This document shows positions 7,679-16,800 of a DNA stretch of 41,041 nucleotides, piece after piece. The stretch covers positions 1-41,041 of IMG/VR virus record IMGVR_UViG_3300045738_000166, one strand, 5' to 3'. The DNA is from a virus. How positions within the stretch are numbered: the first letter of the stretch is position 1; each line of letters begins with the position of its first letter. The notes beneath the pieces are model-generated. The model saw only the letters and a list, made by a program, of their open reading frames with translations. It had not been told where the DNA came from and made no database searches. The translations under genes and the position numbers were made by a program.

Positions 7679-10450
7679 ATGGCAAAAATTGATCTAGGAA
7701 AATTAAAACTCTCATTTGAAGGAAACTGGGATGCTACTCTAGCCTATGAAAAGGATGATATGGTAGAACATGGAGGTAAGTTATGGGTAATGAAGAAAAC
7801 TTATTTACCTAATGGCTTTGAAACTTTTGCTCCAGGAGATAGAGGGTTTGAATATAAAAATCATAAAAAGGTTTGGAACACAAGAAACCGAACAGAGGGG
7901 TATTTGGAATCTGATGACGAGATTGCAGCTTCTCATGCTTTTGATGATTCTGGCAACTTTCATTACAATCATAAACCAGTAGAAAACAGTTACGAAGTTG
8001 AACGTAAAGATATTGGTGGTAGTGTAATGAGATATTGGATTGCAGGAATACAAGAAAATGAAAATTTGGGAAGTCCTTTGGATGGTAGTTGGGGCACCAA
8101 GGGTGGCCTATATGAAATGGGTCATTTTAATTTCTATCAGAACCAAGAAAACAATCAAGCTTACGCTTTAGATTTTAGTACAACCGCAGATGGTACTCAT
8201 GGTGCTGGAACAACAATCTGGACTAGTGGTACAGATTCTCCTTTAAAATATTTCTTAAATGGTGATGAAGTAACACAGGCATATTATGTAACAACTTTTG
8301 CAACTACGGCTGAATTTGGTAGAAATAAACATAGAGCTCGTAGAGTTGAACTCCGAGTTCCTGTTGGATTAATAGATCAAAAGATTTATCCGTTTTGTCA
8401 AGCTACAGCTGGATTGTATAATTCTAAAGGAATTACAGTAGACGAAGGTTGGATTGGACATGAATATTGGGATTTACTTGCAAATGCTGGAATGACTTAT
8501 CGTGGACCATGGGATGGTTCCGAACAGTATTACTGGGGTGATATAATTTCTTATAGATACAATAGTGAACTGCCGAATCATGCTGTAACAGGAGAAACTG
8601 TTAAAGAACATGATCGTAACAGTGCTACTGTAGGATTTTATAGAGCGTTATCTGATAACGTAAAATCTCCACCATGGACTAGTCGAGAAATTAATAAAGC
8701 AAGATCGAGACTTATGTCCCATGAAATGGGTACAGGTAAAGGTGGAGCTGCTATTACTACCGCAGGTGGCCATAGATTTTTTGGTCCTGATGGTGTTCCT
8801 AGTGAAACTCAAGGTTGGAATTGTAAATGGGAAGAAATTTCTGGAGGAGTTAGTAACGACCAAGCTTGTGTATGGGGTAATAACATGGGTAGAATTGGTT
8901 GGCCTTTTAAGGAACCAAATAATAGTAACTTTGAAACTTACCGTTCCCGTGCTATGATAGATGAGCATGGAACTGTATGGAATTTAGGAAGAGGTCCGAC
9001 AGGAAGTGCTGAGGCTTGGAGTGGCCATACCAGTGATGGTATTGGTTATTGGTTTGAAATGGACTTTACATTTCACGATCAACGACAGTCTGAAGATATG
9101 AATTGGCATGGTACAAATGATCATGGTATTAAAGGAACCCTTCATAGAAGTCGTAAGACTAATCCTACTGAAAAAGGACATACACCAAGGTGTGTGCAAA
9201 TTATAAGAGGATATGGTTGGCACTATTGGCTGTTTGATAATGGTGAAGTACATCATAAGGGTTATGGTGGACATGGTCAGGCTGGTCATGGACAATATAG
9301 TAATAATACAAGGCCAAACAGAGTAGAAAACTTGGACGATGTCCATATAGTTAAGATTGCCTCGAATACTCAGAATGAAACTAATTCACATAGTATGCTG
9401 GCTTTGGATGATAAAGGCCGAGTATGGACATGGGGTTATAGTGGTAATGGTCAAGCGGGTAATGGACGAACTGAACATTGGGGTGCTCCATATCAGATTC
9501 CTTCTCACTATTTTGAAGATAAACGTATAATTGATATTGCGCTTACTGGGCATACATCTTCATCGTGTTGGGCAAGGACGACAGATGATCACCTTTATTG
9601 TTGGGGAGAGAATGGTGGTGGACAGTTTTGTCAGAACAACACAACTAACTATTATCGTCCAGTAAAATGGAGTGGTCGATCTTCTATTCCTTGGGATCCT
9701 GAAGCAAATAATGGAATGGCTTCTTTTCAGATTGCTGGATATGGAGCTAACCAAACAGTTTGGATACTAGATGGTAATGGATTTGTTTGGCATGGTGGCC
9801 ACAATGGCTATGGCCAAGCTGGTGGATCAGATACAACAAACCATCAAGATAGTCCAGAAAAAATGACCTCAACACCCAACGGTGATATCGTTGATATTTG
9901 GGGTATGCATTATAACAGTTATATAGGTTTGTGGATGAGAACTACAGATGGAAGTACTTATCATTCAGGCCATTCTGGCAGTATGTATTTGTCGGGTGAT
10001 GGAGGTACAGGTGATAATACTCCTCCGGTTCAAATTACTAAAATTAAGAATTTGAAGGAAGTTTTTTATTGCGGTACTTATTCTGATCAGGGAATGACTT
10101 GGTGGCTTACAGATGAAGGTGAATGCTATGCTCAGGGTAGAAAGGATTATAATGATATTTCTAATCCGTTGTCTGGTAATAACTGGACTGGAGAAGATGG
10201 TACTTATAAACCTTATCACCAGTGGGGCCCAGCAGGTTGCAAAATTGCACATATTATTCCGCAAGGAATACATCAAGGCACTAGTTACTATGGTATGATG
10301 CCTTGGTATATTACAGAAGATGGACAGACTCAGGTTATCGGGTTTAGTGGACATAGTACTAATGATGGAAACCATTGTGGAGGTCATAACTCCTTTAATT
10401 ACAATAGTAATAATAACGGTCAAATGATTAATCCAGGTATAGGTAGATAA
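7679..10450 (+). CDS. RCC1-repeat adhesin, paralogue 2
   Basis: A 923-residue protein paralogous to its upstream neighbour. Residues 5-40 repeat the N-terminal module (LGKLKLSFEGNWDATLAYEKDD). Residues about 145-255 align with the neighbour's cupredoxin-like domain but keep only the cysteine (Cys240): the histidine and methionine positions are Tyr, Thr and Tyr. RCC1-type repeats run from about 505 to the end (GEVHHKGYGGHGQAG, GRVWTWGYSGNGQAGNG, FVWHGGHNGYGQAGG). The protein is very rich in Gly, Asn, His and Trp. AGGAAAAG precedes the start, 19 nt after the previous stop. Probably a tail adhesin. The long antisense reading frames here are codon-bias shadows. Confidence 0.7.
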   Translation: MAKIDLGKLKLSFEGNWDATLAYEKDDMVEHGGKLWVMKKTYLPNGFETFAPGDRGFEYKNHKKVWNTRNRTEGYLESDDEIAASHAFDDSGNFHYNHKPVENSYEVERKDIGGSVMRYWIAGIQENENLGSPLDGSWGTKGGLYEMGHFNFYQNQENNQAYALDFSTTADGTHGAGTTIWTSGTDSPLKYFLNGDEVTQAYYVTTFATTAEFGRNKHRARRVELRVPVGLIDQKIYPFCQATAGLYNSKGITVDEGWIGHEYWDLLANAGMTYRGPWDGSEQYYWGDIISYRYNSELPNHAVTGETVKEHDRNSATVGFYRALSDNVKSPPWTSREINKARSRLMSHEMGTGKGGAAITTAGGHRFFGPDGVPSETQGWNCKWEEISGGVSNDQACVWGNNMGRIGWPFKEPNNSNFETYRSRAMIDEHGTVWNLGRGPTGSAEAWSGHTSDGIGYWFEMDFTFHDQRQSEDMNWHGTNDHGIKGTLHRSRKTNPTEKGHTPRCVQIIRGYGWHYWLFDNGEVHHKGYGGHGQAGHGQYSNNTRPNRVENLDDVHIVKIASNTQNETNSHSMLALDDKGRVWTWGYSGNGQAGNGRTEHWGAPYQIPSHYFEDKRIIDIALTGHTSSSCWARTTDDHLYCWGENGGGQFCQNNTTNYYRPVKWSGRSSIPWDPEANNGMASFQIAGYGANQTVWILDGNGFVWHGGHNGYGQAGGSDTTNHQDSPEKMTSTPNGDIVDIWGMHYNSYIGLWMRTTDGSTYHSGHSGSMYLSGDGGTGDNTPPVQITKIKNLKEVFYCGTYSDQGMTWWLTDEGECYAQGRKDYNDISNPLSGNNWTGEDGTYKPYHQWGPAGCKIAHIIPQGIHQGTSYYGMMPWYITEDGQTQVIGFSGHSTNDGNHCGGHNSFNYNSNNNGQMINPGIGR

Positions 10451-10453
10451 CTA

Positions 10454-10461
10454 TATAAATA
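10454..10461 (+). promoter_or_regulatory. Late promoter
   Basis: Exact TATAAATA starting 4 nt after the stop of the second RCC1 gene. The leader to 10502 contains CGGAG at 10487-10491 as ribosome binding site. It re-initiates transcription inside the fibre island. Confidence 0.65.
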
Positions 10462-10501
10462 GTAGTAACAAAATATTTTTTATAAACGGAGATAAAAGAA
10501 A

Positions 10502-10906
10502 ATGGCAAAGAAGATTTTTAGTCACGCTAATCTGCCACTTAATGATGATTATGTTCAGCCTGTAGTAACTACAGAAGATACGGGAGATACTCCCTTGTTC
10601 TTAGCAAGCCATGACGATAAGGAATGGTTTTCTTATGATGATGCTAAAGTAACTGTTACAGCTGGTCAAGGATCATATGCTGTAACAGTGTATGATAGTA
10701 CAGATGATGCGGATGCTTTAACAGCAATGAAAGATGTTTCAGATCCAGTTAGACAGGGTATAGAGACGATAGAATCGGATGCTACAGTTGGAAGAAGCAC
10801 TCTATCTATGTTGGCTCTTATTGCAGCTGATGATGCTACTGAAAAAGCAAGACTTACTCAGGTAACAACAGATAAAGCAGCTTATTTAACTAGTCTGGGA
10901 TTCTAA
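10502..10906 (+). CDS. Hypothetical fibre-island protein
   Basis: A 134-residue acidic protein of no recognised family. Residues 30-66 look like beta strands (GDTPLFLASHDDKEWFSYDD, then KVTVTAGQGSYAVTV). The C-terminal 60 residues look helical and Ala/Asp-rich, ending KAAYLTSLGF. It is the first gene after an exact late promoter and is followed by the third RCC1 adhesin. That placement would suit a chaperone or connector for that adhesin, but this is only an inference. Confidence 0.6.
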   Translation: MAKKIFSHANLPLNDDYVQPVVTTEDTGDTPLFLASHDDKEWFSYDDAKVTVTAGQGSYAVTVYDSTDDADALTAMKDVSDPVRQGIETIESDATVGRSTLSMLALIAADDATEKARLTQVTTDKAAYLTSLGF

Positions 10907-10935
10907 CATAATTCAAATTTTAAGGTAATAAGGCA

Positions 10936-13182
10936 ATGGCATTAGACGTAAGCAAATTAAAACTAAACTGGACAGGCGAATGGATGCCTAAGACATCTTA
11001 TACAAAGGGTGATCTTTCGAGTTGGACAGGTAAAACTTATAGGTGTATGAGAGATACTCCTGTAGATTTCGTAATCTATAATGAAGGTACGATGTCTTCC
11101 AATCATTATACAATGGAACATCCAGAAGTAGTTAAGAAAAGTTATAGACCAGATAACCGAACTTACTGGTCATTACATATTAGAGGTGCTCCAGATTGTG
11201 CTCTTTGGGAATATCACCGACAATATGAACCTGGTGAGTTTGCTAAAGCTAATGGTAAAACTTACCAATGTATCAGTCAAACACGACACGCTAATACTTG
11301 GGTAGAAGAAACAGAATATTGGACAAAAGTATTTGAGTCCCGTAAAGGACGTGATGGCCGACATGAAGTTGTAGCACATGGCCATGCTGCTCCATTAGGT
11401 TGGAGATATAATATGGGATATAATAATACTCAACACCAAATGGATGATTATTATAGTATCATGAATCTGTGTACAGATGGAACAGTAATGCATGTTGGTG
11501 GAGTAGACAGAAATAGTAAATTTGGTGCTGGTGATAGTGATTCAGGTAACTATAGTAATGGTTCTCATAAGTATAATGGTTTTACTTTTGTAGATTGGCT
11601 TAACAGTTCTGATAATTCTAGTTGGAATGTTAATGCATTTACTACAGATGAAGATTCATTAAATACACCAGATGGAGAAACTCCTAGGTGTATTCAGGCT
11701 GTCGAGTGCTATAGTACTGGATTGTTTTTGTTTAACAATGGTGAAGTTTATGCAGCTGGTTATAATGGTCAAGGCCAAATGGGCAACTGGAATACAAGTG
11801 ATTATAATTATCCTCAGAGAGTTACTGCAAAGGATGAAACGGATTGGAATGGTAATCCCTGTAAAACTTTTAACCAGACAAAGATTGTAAAGGTTGGCGG
11901 CACTAGTATGGGTGGTGGCGGTGGCGGACATTCTATGTTTGGTATCGGTGAAGATGGTTCTGTTTGGATGTGGGGTCATAATAACCAAGGTCAACTTGGT
12001 TTTGGTAACCCACACGTTCAAACTTCAACTGACTGGTCTGGTACTACTGCTATTGGAGCAGATGGTTTGGATTATACCAGAACAGGAGGTTCTGCTAACT
12101 GGCCATTCGCTTGGTATTCAGCTAATTTCAACCGACCACATCGTATACCTCAAGAAGCATTTGATGGTAAGAGAATCGTTGATATGTGGGGTCATGGCCA
12201 AGATGATGGTAGATTCCATGCTTTAGATGAAGAAGGTTTCTTGTGGGCTTGGGGCCATAATATGAATGGTGAACTAGGCATAGGTCAAAGAAACGGTACA
12301 TATTATATGTACACACCTACAAGAGTTGGTATTGATTGGAATGTTCATGGAGGCATGAAAAAGCTTATAACCCGTTCTTGGGGTTGGGGCCAAACATTTG
12401 TCCTAGATGGAGAAGGTTGGATTTGGGGTACTGGACAAGATGATAACTCTTACGGAACTCCAGGTTGGGGTCCGATTGGTTATACTTCAGCTCACTACTG
12501 GGGTTCATTTAAAAGATTAAACTTCCGTCCAAATGGAGATGTTGATGATTTCTGGTGCGGAGGTGATAGTAACGATGGTTGGTTTGCTCTACGCCAAAAA
12601 AGCACAGGCGCTTGTTGGGAATTGAATGGTGGCTATGCTAATGGTGGTAGAGGTCATTCTGTTCATAACAATAACTATTGGGCAGGCGGCACCGGTATAA
12701 ACAATGTAGTAGGCATGATCAAAGGCCCACAGTATATTAAATGGGTAACTGGACCAAACAATTCAGATCCAGGTGATGCTTCTTATACATATTCTGATCC
12801 ATTATATTTGGATTGGAATGGAGATGTATATATGGGTGGTAGAAACGAGGACGGATATGCTTCAGTTTGGTGGAATGCGAGTAGTACTCAAAGTGGTTGG
12901 AATGGTCATAACTGGCCGGCAACTTCTGAACCAAGCTTTATAGGTATTAACTTTGAAAATAAGAGAAAGGTTTTTTACCCATCAGGAACAAGAATTGTGA
13001 ATGTTCAAATGTTTGGACAGGGCCATTATCCAATGGCTGCATACACTGACGATAGAGGTAAGGTCATGTGGGCAGGTTACGATTACAATAATAGAAGTTG
13101 CCATCACTATAGTTGGATGCAATATAGTATAAATGACAATCACCGTGATATTTATAATATGCATTCTGGACCTACTGATTAA
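10936..13182 (+). CDS. RCC1-repeat adhesin, paralogue 3
   Basis: A 748-residue protein. It starts with the module shared by all four large adhesins here (VSKLKLNWTGEWMPKTSYTKGD), and a second copy-like segment lies near residues 92-130 (EYHRQYEPGEFAKANGKTYQC). No cupredoxin-like domain is present. RCC1-type blades run from about residue 250 to the end (GEVYAAGYNGQGQMG, GSVWMWGHNNQGQLGFG, FLWAWGHNMNGELGIG, WIWGTGQ, DVYMGGRNEDGYA). It ends this transcription unit: a strong terminator follows 22 nt downstream. Probably a receptor-binding or outer tail protein. Confidence 0.7.
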   Translation: MALDVSKLKLNWTGEWMPKTSYTKGDLSSWTGKTYRCMRDTPVDFVIYNEGTMSSNHYTMEHPEVVKKSYRPDNRTYWSLHIRGAPDCALWEYHRQYEPGEFAKANGKTYQCISQTRHANTWVEETEYWTKVFESRKGRDGRHEVVAHGHAAPLGWRYNMGYNNTQHQMDDYYSIMNLCTDGTVMHVGGVDRNSKFGAGDSDSGNYSNGSHKYNGFTFVDWLNSSDNSSWNVNAFTTDEDSLNTPDGETPRCIQAVECYSTGLFLFNNGEVYAAGYNGQGQMGNWNTSDYNYPQRVTAKDETDWNGNPCKTFNQTKIVKVGGTSMGGGGGGHSMFGIGEDGSVWMWGHNNQGQLGFGNPHVQTSTDWSGTTAIGADGLDYTRTGGSANWPFAWYSANFNRPHRIPQEAFDGKRIVDMWGHGQDDGRFHALDEEGFLWAWGHNMNGELGIGQRNGTYYMYTPTRVGIDWNVHGGMKKLITRSWGWGQTFVLDGEGWIWGTGQDDNSYGTPGWGPIGYTSAHYWGSFKRLNFRPNGDVDDFWCGGDSNDGWFALRQKSTGACWELNGGYANGGRGHSVHNNNYWAGGTGINNVVGMIKGPQYIKWVTGPNNSDPGDASYTYSDPLYLDWNGDVYMGGRNEDGYASVWWNASSTQSGWNGHNWPATSEPSFIGINFENKRKVFYPSGTRIVNVQMFGQGHYPMAAYTDDRGKVMWAGYDYNNRSCHHYSWMQYSINDNHRDIYNMHSGPTD

Positions 13183-13203
13183 GTCAAATTTGATTTAAAA
13201 TGT

Positions 13204-13244
13204 AAATCGGGCTATATCCTTAGGGGTATCGCCCGATTTTTTTT
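13204..13244 (+). terminator. Rho-independent terminator
   Basis: AAATCGGGC (13204-13212) pairs perfectly with GCCCGATTT (13231-13239). After one mismatch the stem continues with ATATCC against GGGTAT-type pairing, closed by a small TTAG loop. A run of eight T (13237-13244) follows. It ends the RCC1 unit before a new late promoter at 13265. Confidence 0.92.
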
Positions 13245-13264
13245 GGCTATAACTTTCTATATTT

Positions 13265-13272
13265 TATAAATA
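13265..13272 (+). promoter_or_regulatory. Late promoter of the long-fibre and neck genes
   Basis: Exact TATAAATA directly after the terminator, 24 nt before the ATG at 13297, with GGTCGGAG as leader ribosome binding site. It probably drives the long fibre and, by read-through, gp13 to gp17. Confidence 0.7.
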
Positions 13273-13296
13273 GTACCATAAAAGGTCGGAGTTTAT

Positions 13297-13647
13297 ATGG
13301 CAATAATTAATAATTTACTCGTTGAAGCCAATGCTGATTTTACAGTTACAGTAGAATTAACTAATGAAGATGCGGATGGTAATATCACTACATTAGATTT
13401 AACTGGATATACAGCTTTAGCTGAAATAAGAAAACGCTATGAATCTAGTAGCGTTGCTGAAACTTTTGCTGTAACTTTTCCATCTGATAGGACACTTGGA
13501 AGTCTTGAACTTGCATTGACTGATGTTCAATCAGCAACACTTAAAAATGGAAGATTTGTTTGGGATTTACAATTAACAGATACCGCCGGCACCAAAACAA
13601 GAACTTTAGAAGGAAGATTAACAGTTAATCCTTCCGTATCTAGGTAA
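13297..13647 (+). CDS. Putative Ig-like baseplate/fibre-attachment protein
   Basis: A 116-residue beta-rich protein. Its pattern (an ADFTVTVEL strand, LDLTGYTALAEIRKRY, then GRFVWDLQLTDTAG and a final RLTVNP strand) resembles small Ig-like domains at the N-terminus of phage baseplate upper proteins and similar virion proteins. No enzyme motif is present. It is the first gene after the terminator/late promoter pair, followed by a 74-residue protein and the long fibre, so it may help attach that fibre. The domain resemblance is by pattern only. Confidence 0.6.
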   Translation: MAIINNLLVEANADFTVTVELTNEDADGNITTLDLTGYTALAEIRKRYESSSVAETFAVTFPSDRTLGSLELALTDVQSATLKNGRFVWDLQLTDTAGTKTRTLEGRLTVNPSVSR

Positions 13648-13663
13648 CGTAGGGAGCATATAA

Positions 13664-13888
13664 ATGGCTACAAGTATAACAGGCAGCACATTAAAAGCTA
13701 AAGTAGTTAAATCACAATTAAAGCTTAGAACTTTAACAGATGTTAATTTTGGAACATTGAATACTGCAGCTAATGATAAAGTAATTTTTTATGATTCTTC
13801 AACTGATACTTGGCAATTAAAGGATCTCCTTACAGAGGTAGATTACAGTAATATTGCTGGAGTAGAATTTGATGGGGGGACTTTCTAA
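13664..13888 (+). CDS. Small hypothetical protein before the long fibre
   Basis: A 74-residue protein with AGGGAG (13651-13656) before its ATG. The second half (DKVIFYDSSTDTWQLKD) resembles a short beta-hairpin unit that recurs in phage fibres. Its stop codon abuts the ATG of the 1,669-residue fibre without any gap, so the two are translationally linked. Probably a fibre adaptor or a split-off fibre domain. No further function is visible. Confidence 0.6.
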   Translation: MATSITGSTLKAKVVKSQLKLRTLTDVNFGTLNTAANDKVIFYDSSTDTWQLKDLLTEVDYSNIAGVEFDGGTF

Positions 13889-16800
13889 ATGGCAGTTTCA
13901 GTATTTAAAATTAAACGTTCATCTGGTGTAGCAGCACCAACTGATCTGAAACAAGGAGAACTTGCTTTAACATATGGTGCAGGTACTCACACTAATATGG
14001 GTGATAGGTTGTTTATTGGTACTGGTGATGAAGTAGGAGGCGTTGCAGAATATTTAGATATAATAGGTGGTAAGTATTTCACAGAACTGCTTGATCATTT
14101 AAAGGGTGTAGCAACAGCTGACTCTGCTGTTATTCTAGATGAAAATAAAAAGATTAATCAATGGCGTGTAGATAAAGTAGAAATAGATGGTTCTGGTATA
14201 TCTATAGATTCAGAAGCAATTGCTGGTACAGATTTATCAATAGATGTCAATGGAACAGATACATTAAAGTTAAATACAAATAAAACTGGTGCACCTGTAT
14301 CTATTGGACATACAACATCAGAAACAACAGTCAATGATAACTTAACGGTTACTGGTAATTTAGCAGTTAGTGGTGTTACCGCTTTTAGTGGAGACACAAC
14401 GTTTACTGGTGCTATAGATATTACAGGTGATCTAGATGTAGACAATATTAATCTAGATGGAAATTCTATAGTATCGAGTACTGGAGTTCTTAATGTAGAT
14501 GCCGATGGTGTCAGTTCTTTAAATATAGGAACTGTAACAAGTGGTTCTGTAATTTCTATTGGACATACTACTTCTGAAACTACTGTTAATGATAACTTAA
14601 CGGTTGTTGGAGATTTGATTGTTAATGGTACACAGACAACTCTTAATGTTGCAACCATTTCAGTAGACGATAAGAATATAGAACTGGGTGCAGTTACTAC
14701 ACCAACAGATACTACAGCAGACCTTGGTGGTCTTACTCTTAAAGGAGCTACTGACAAAACTATCTCTTGGCATAATGCAGATGATAGATGGCATTTCAAT
14801 CAAGGTATTGATATTGACTCTGGAGATTTGATTGTTGCTGGAGATACAAATACAGGTACATTGGGCGCTACTGGTGCTACACTGTTAGCTGGAACTTTAG
14901 ATGTTACTGATGGTACTACTCTTGCAGATACGTTAGAAGTTACAGGCGTAACAACATTTTTAAGTGATATAGATTTTGATGGTTCCAATATAGATGTATC
15001 TACACAAGCCACAGATATTAATATTCTTGATAATAGTGCTACAGCTTTTACAATTTCTGAAGGTGCAAACAACTATGCTATATTTCATACCACAAACGCT
15101 GGGGAGAAAATCCAGTTTCTAAAAGATTTAGATATAGACGGTAATGTAGACATAAGTGGTAATCTAACAGTTCAAGGACTATCGACTCTGAATGGAGGCA
15201 CATTAACACTTGGCGATTCAGCCACAGATAATGTTGTATTTGGTGCTGATGTAAATTCAAATATCATTCCTAATACAGATGATGCTTATGATTTAGGTAC
15301 TACTACACAAGAATGGAAAGATTTGTTTATAGATGGCACGGCTCATATTGATACACTTGATGTAGATGATAATGCTACTGTCACTGGTACTTTAGGAGTT
15401 ACTGGTGCTACGACATTAAGTTCCACATTGGGAGTTACTAGTGCGGCAACATTAAGTGATACTTTAGGAGTAACAGGCGCTACAACATTAAGTTCGACAC
15501 TAGACGTAACTGGTGCTACAGGTATAGATGGCGATTTTGATATCGCAACTAATAAATTTACTATTGCTGCAGCAAGTGGTAATACCGCTATTGCAGGAAC
15601 ATTGGATGTAACAGGTAATACAACAGTAATAGGTACTTTAAATGTTACTGGTGCTATATCACCAACAACACACCTAGATATGCCAGACAATGCTCATGTT
15701 AAATTGGGTACTGGTGATGATTTACAACTCTACCATGATGGTACAGATTCATATATAACTAATGACCAAGGTGCATTGAAAATTGCTACAGAAGCTTCTG
15801 CTACACCTATTACGATTGGACATACAACATCAGAAACAACTATTGCTGATAACTTGACAGTTGCTGGAAATGCATTAGTTAGTGGTAATCTAACAGTTCA
15901 AGGACTTTCAACATTAAATGGAGGCACATTAACTCTTGGCGATTCAGCCACAGATAACGTGGTGTTTGGTGCAGACGTAAATTCTAACATTATACCAAAC
16001 ACAGATGATGCTTATGATTTAGGAAGTTCAACACAAGAATGGAGCAATTTATTTATAGATGGTATTGCTCACATTGATGTTTTGGATGTTGATGAAGATG
16101 CTACAATAGCAGGTACTCTTACTGTAACAGGAGTTCTTTCACCACAAACTCATATTGATATGCTAGATAGTGCAAATATCAAATTGGGGGCTGGTGATGA
16201 TTTACAACTCTACCATGATGGTACAGATTCATATATAGCAAATTCAACTGGAACATTAAACATTGCTACGATATCCAGTGGTATACCTATTACGATTGGA
16301 CATACTACTTCAGAAGTTACTGTAGCAGAAAACTTAACTGTTACTGGCAATACTACAATCAATGGTACTACATTAGATGTTAATGCAAATTTAGAAGTAA
16401 CAGGAACATCTACGATTACTGGTGGTGTAGATATAACTGGAGACCTAGATGTTGATAATCTCAACCTTAACGGCAATACGATTATATCAACTGACACCGA
16501 TGGACATATTAATATCACACCGGATGGTACTGGTACAGTTATAGTAGAAAGTGCTGTTCTTAATACAGATGTTGCAGGTACTGCTGTTCTAGATGATGAC
16601 TCTTTTGGAACTGCAACTAGTGCAACTCTTGCTACCTCTGAAAGTATTAAGGCTTATGTAGACACACAAATTACAGCTGAAGATTTAGACTTAACCACAG
16701 ATAGTGGAACAATATCTATTGATCTAGATTCTGAAACATTATCCGTTGTTGGTGGCGAAGGCATGAATACATCTGCTACAGGTAATGTTGTAACAGTAGA

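Noticed and set aside
8648-12316. Many long minus-strand reading frames opposite the RCC1 genes (e.g. 8984-9346, 9965-10423, 11659-12021)
   Set aside because: They mirror Gly/Asn/His-rich coding on the plus strand, have no ribosome binding site or late promoter, and give low-complexity Ile/Ser/Thr sequences.
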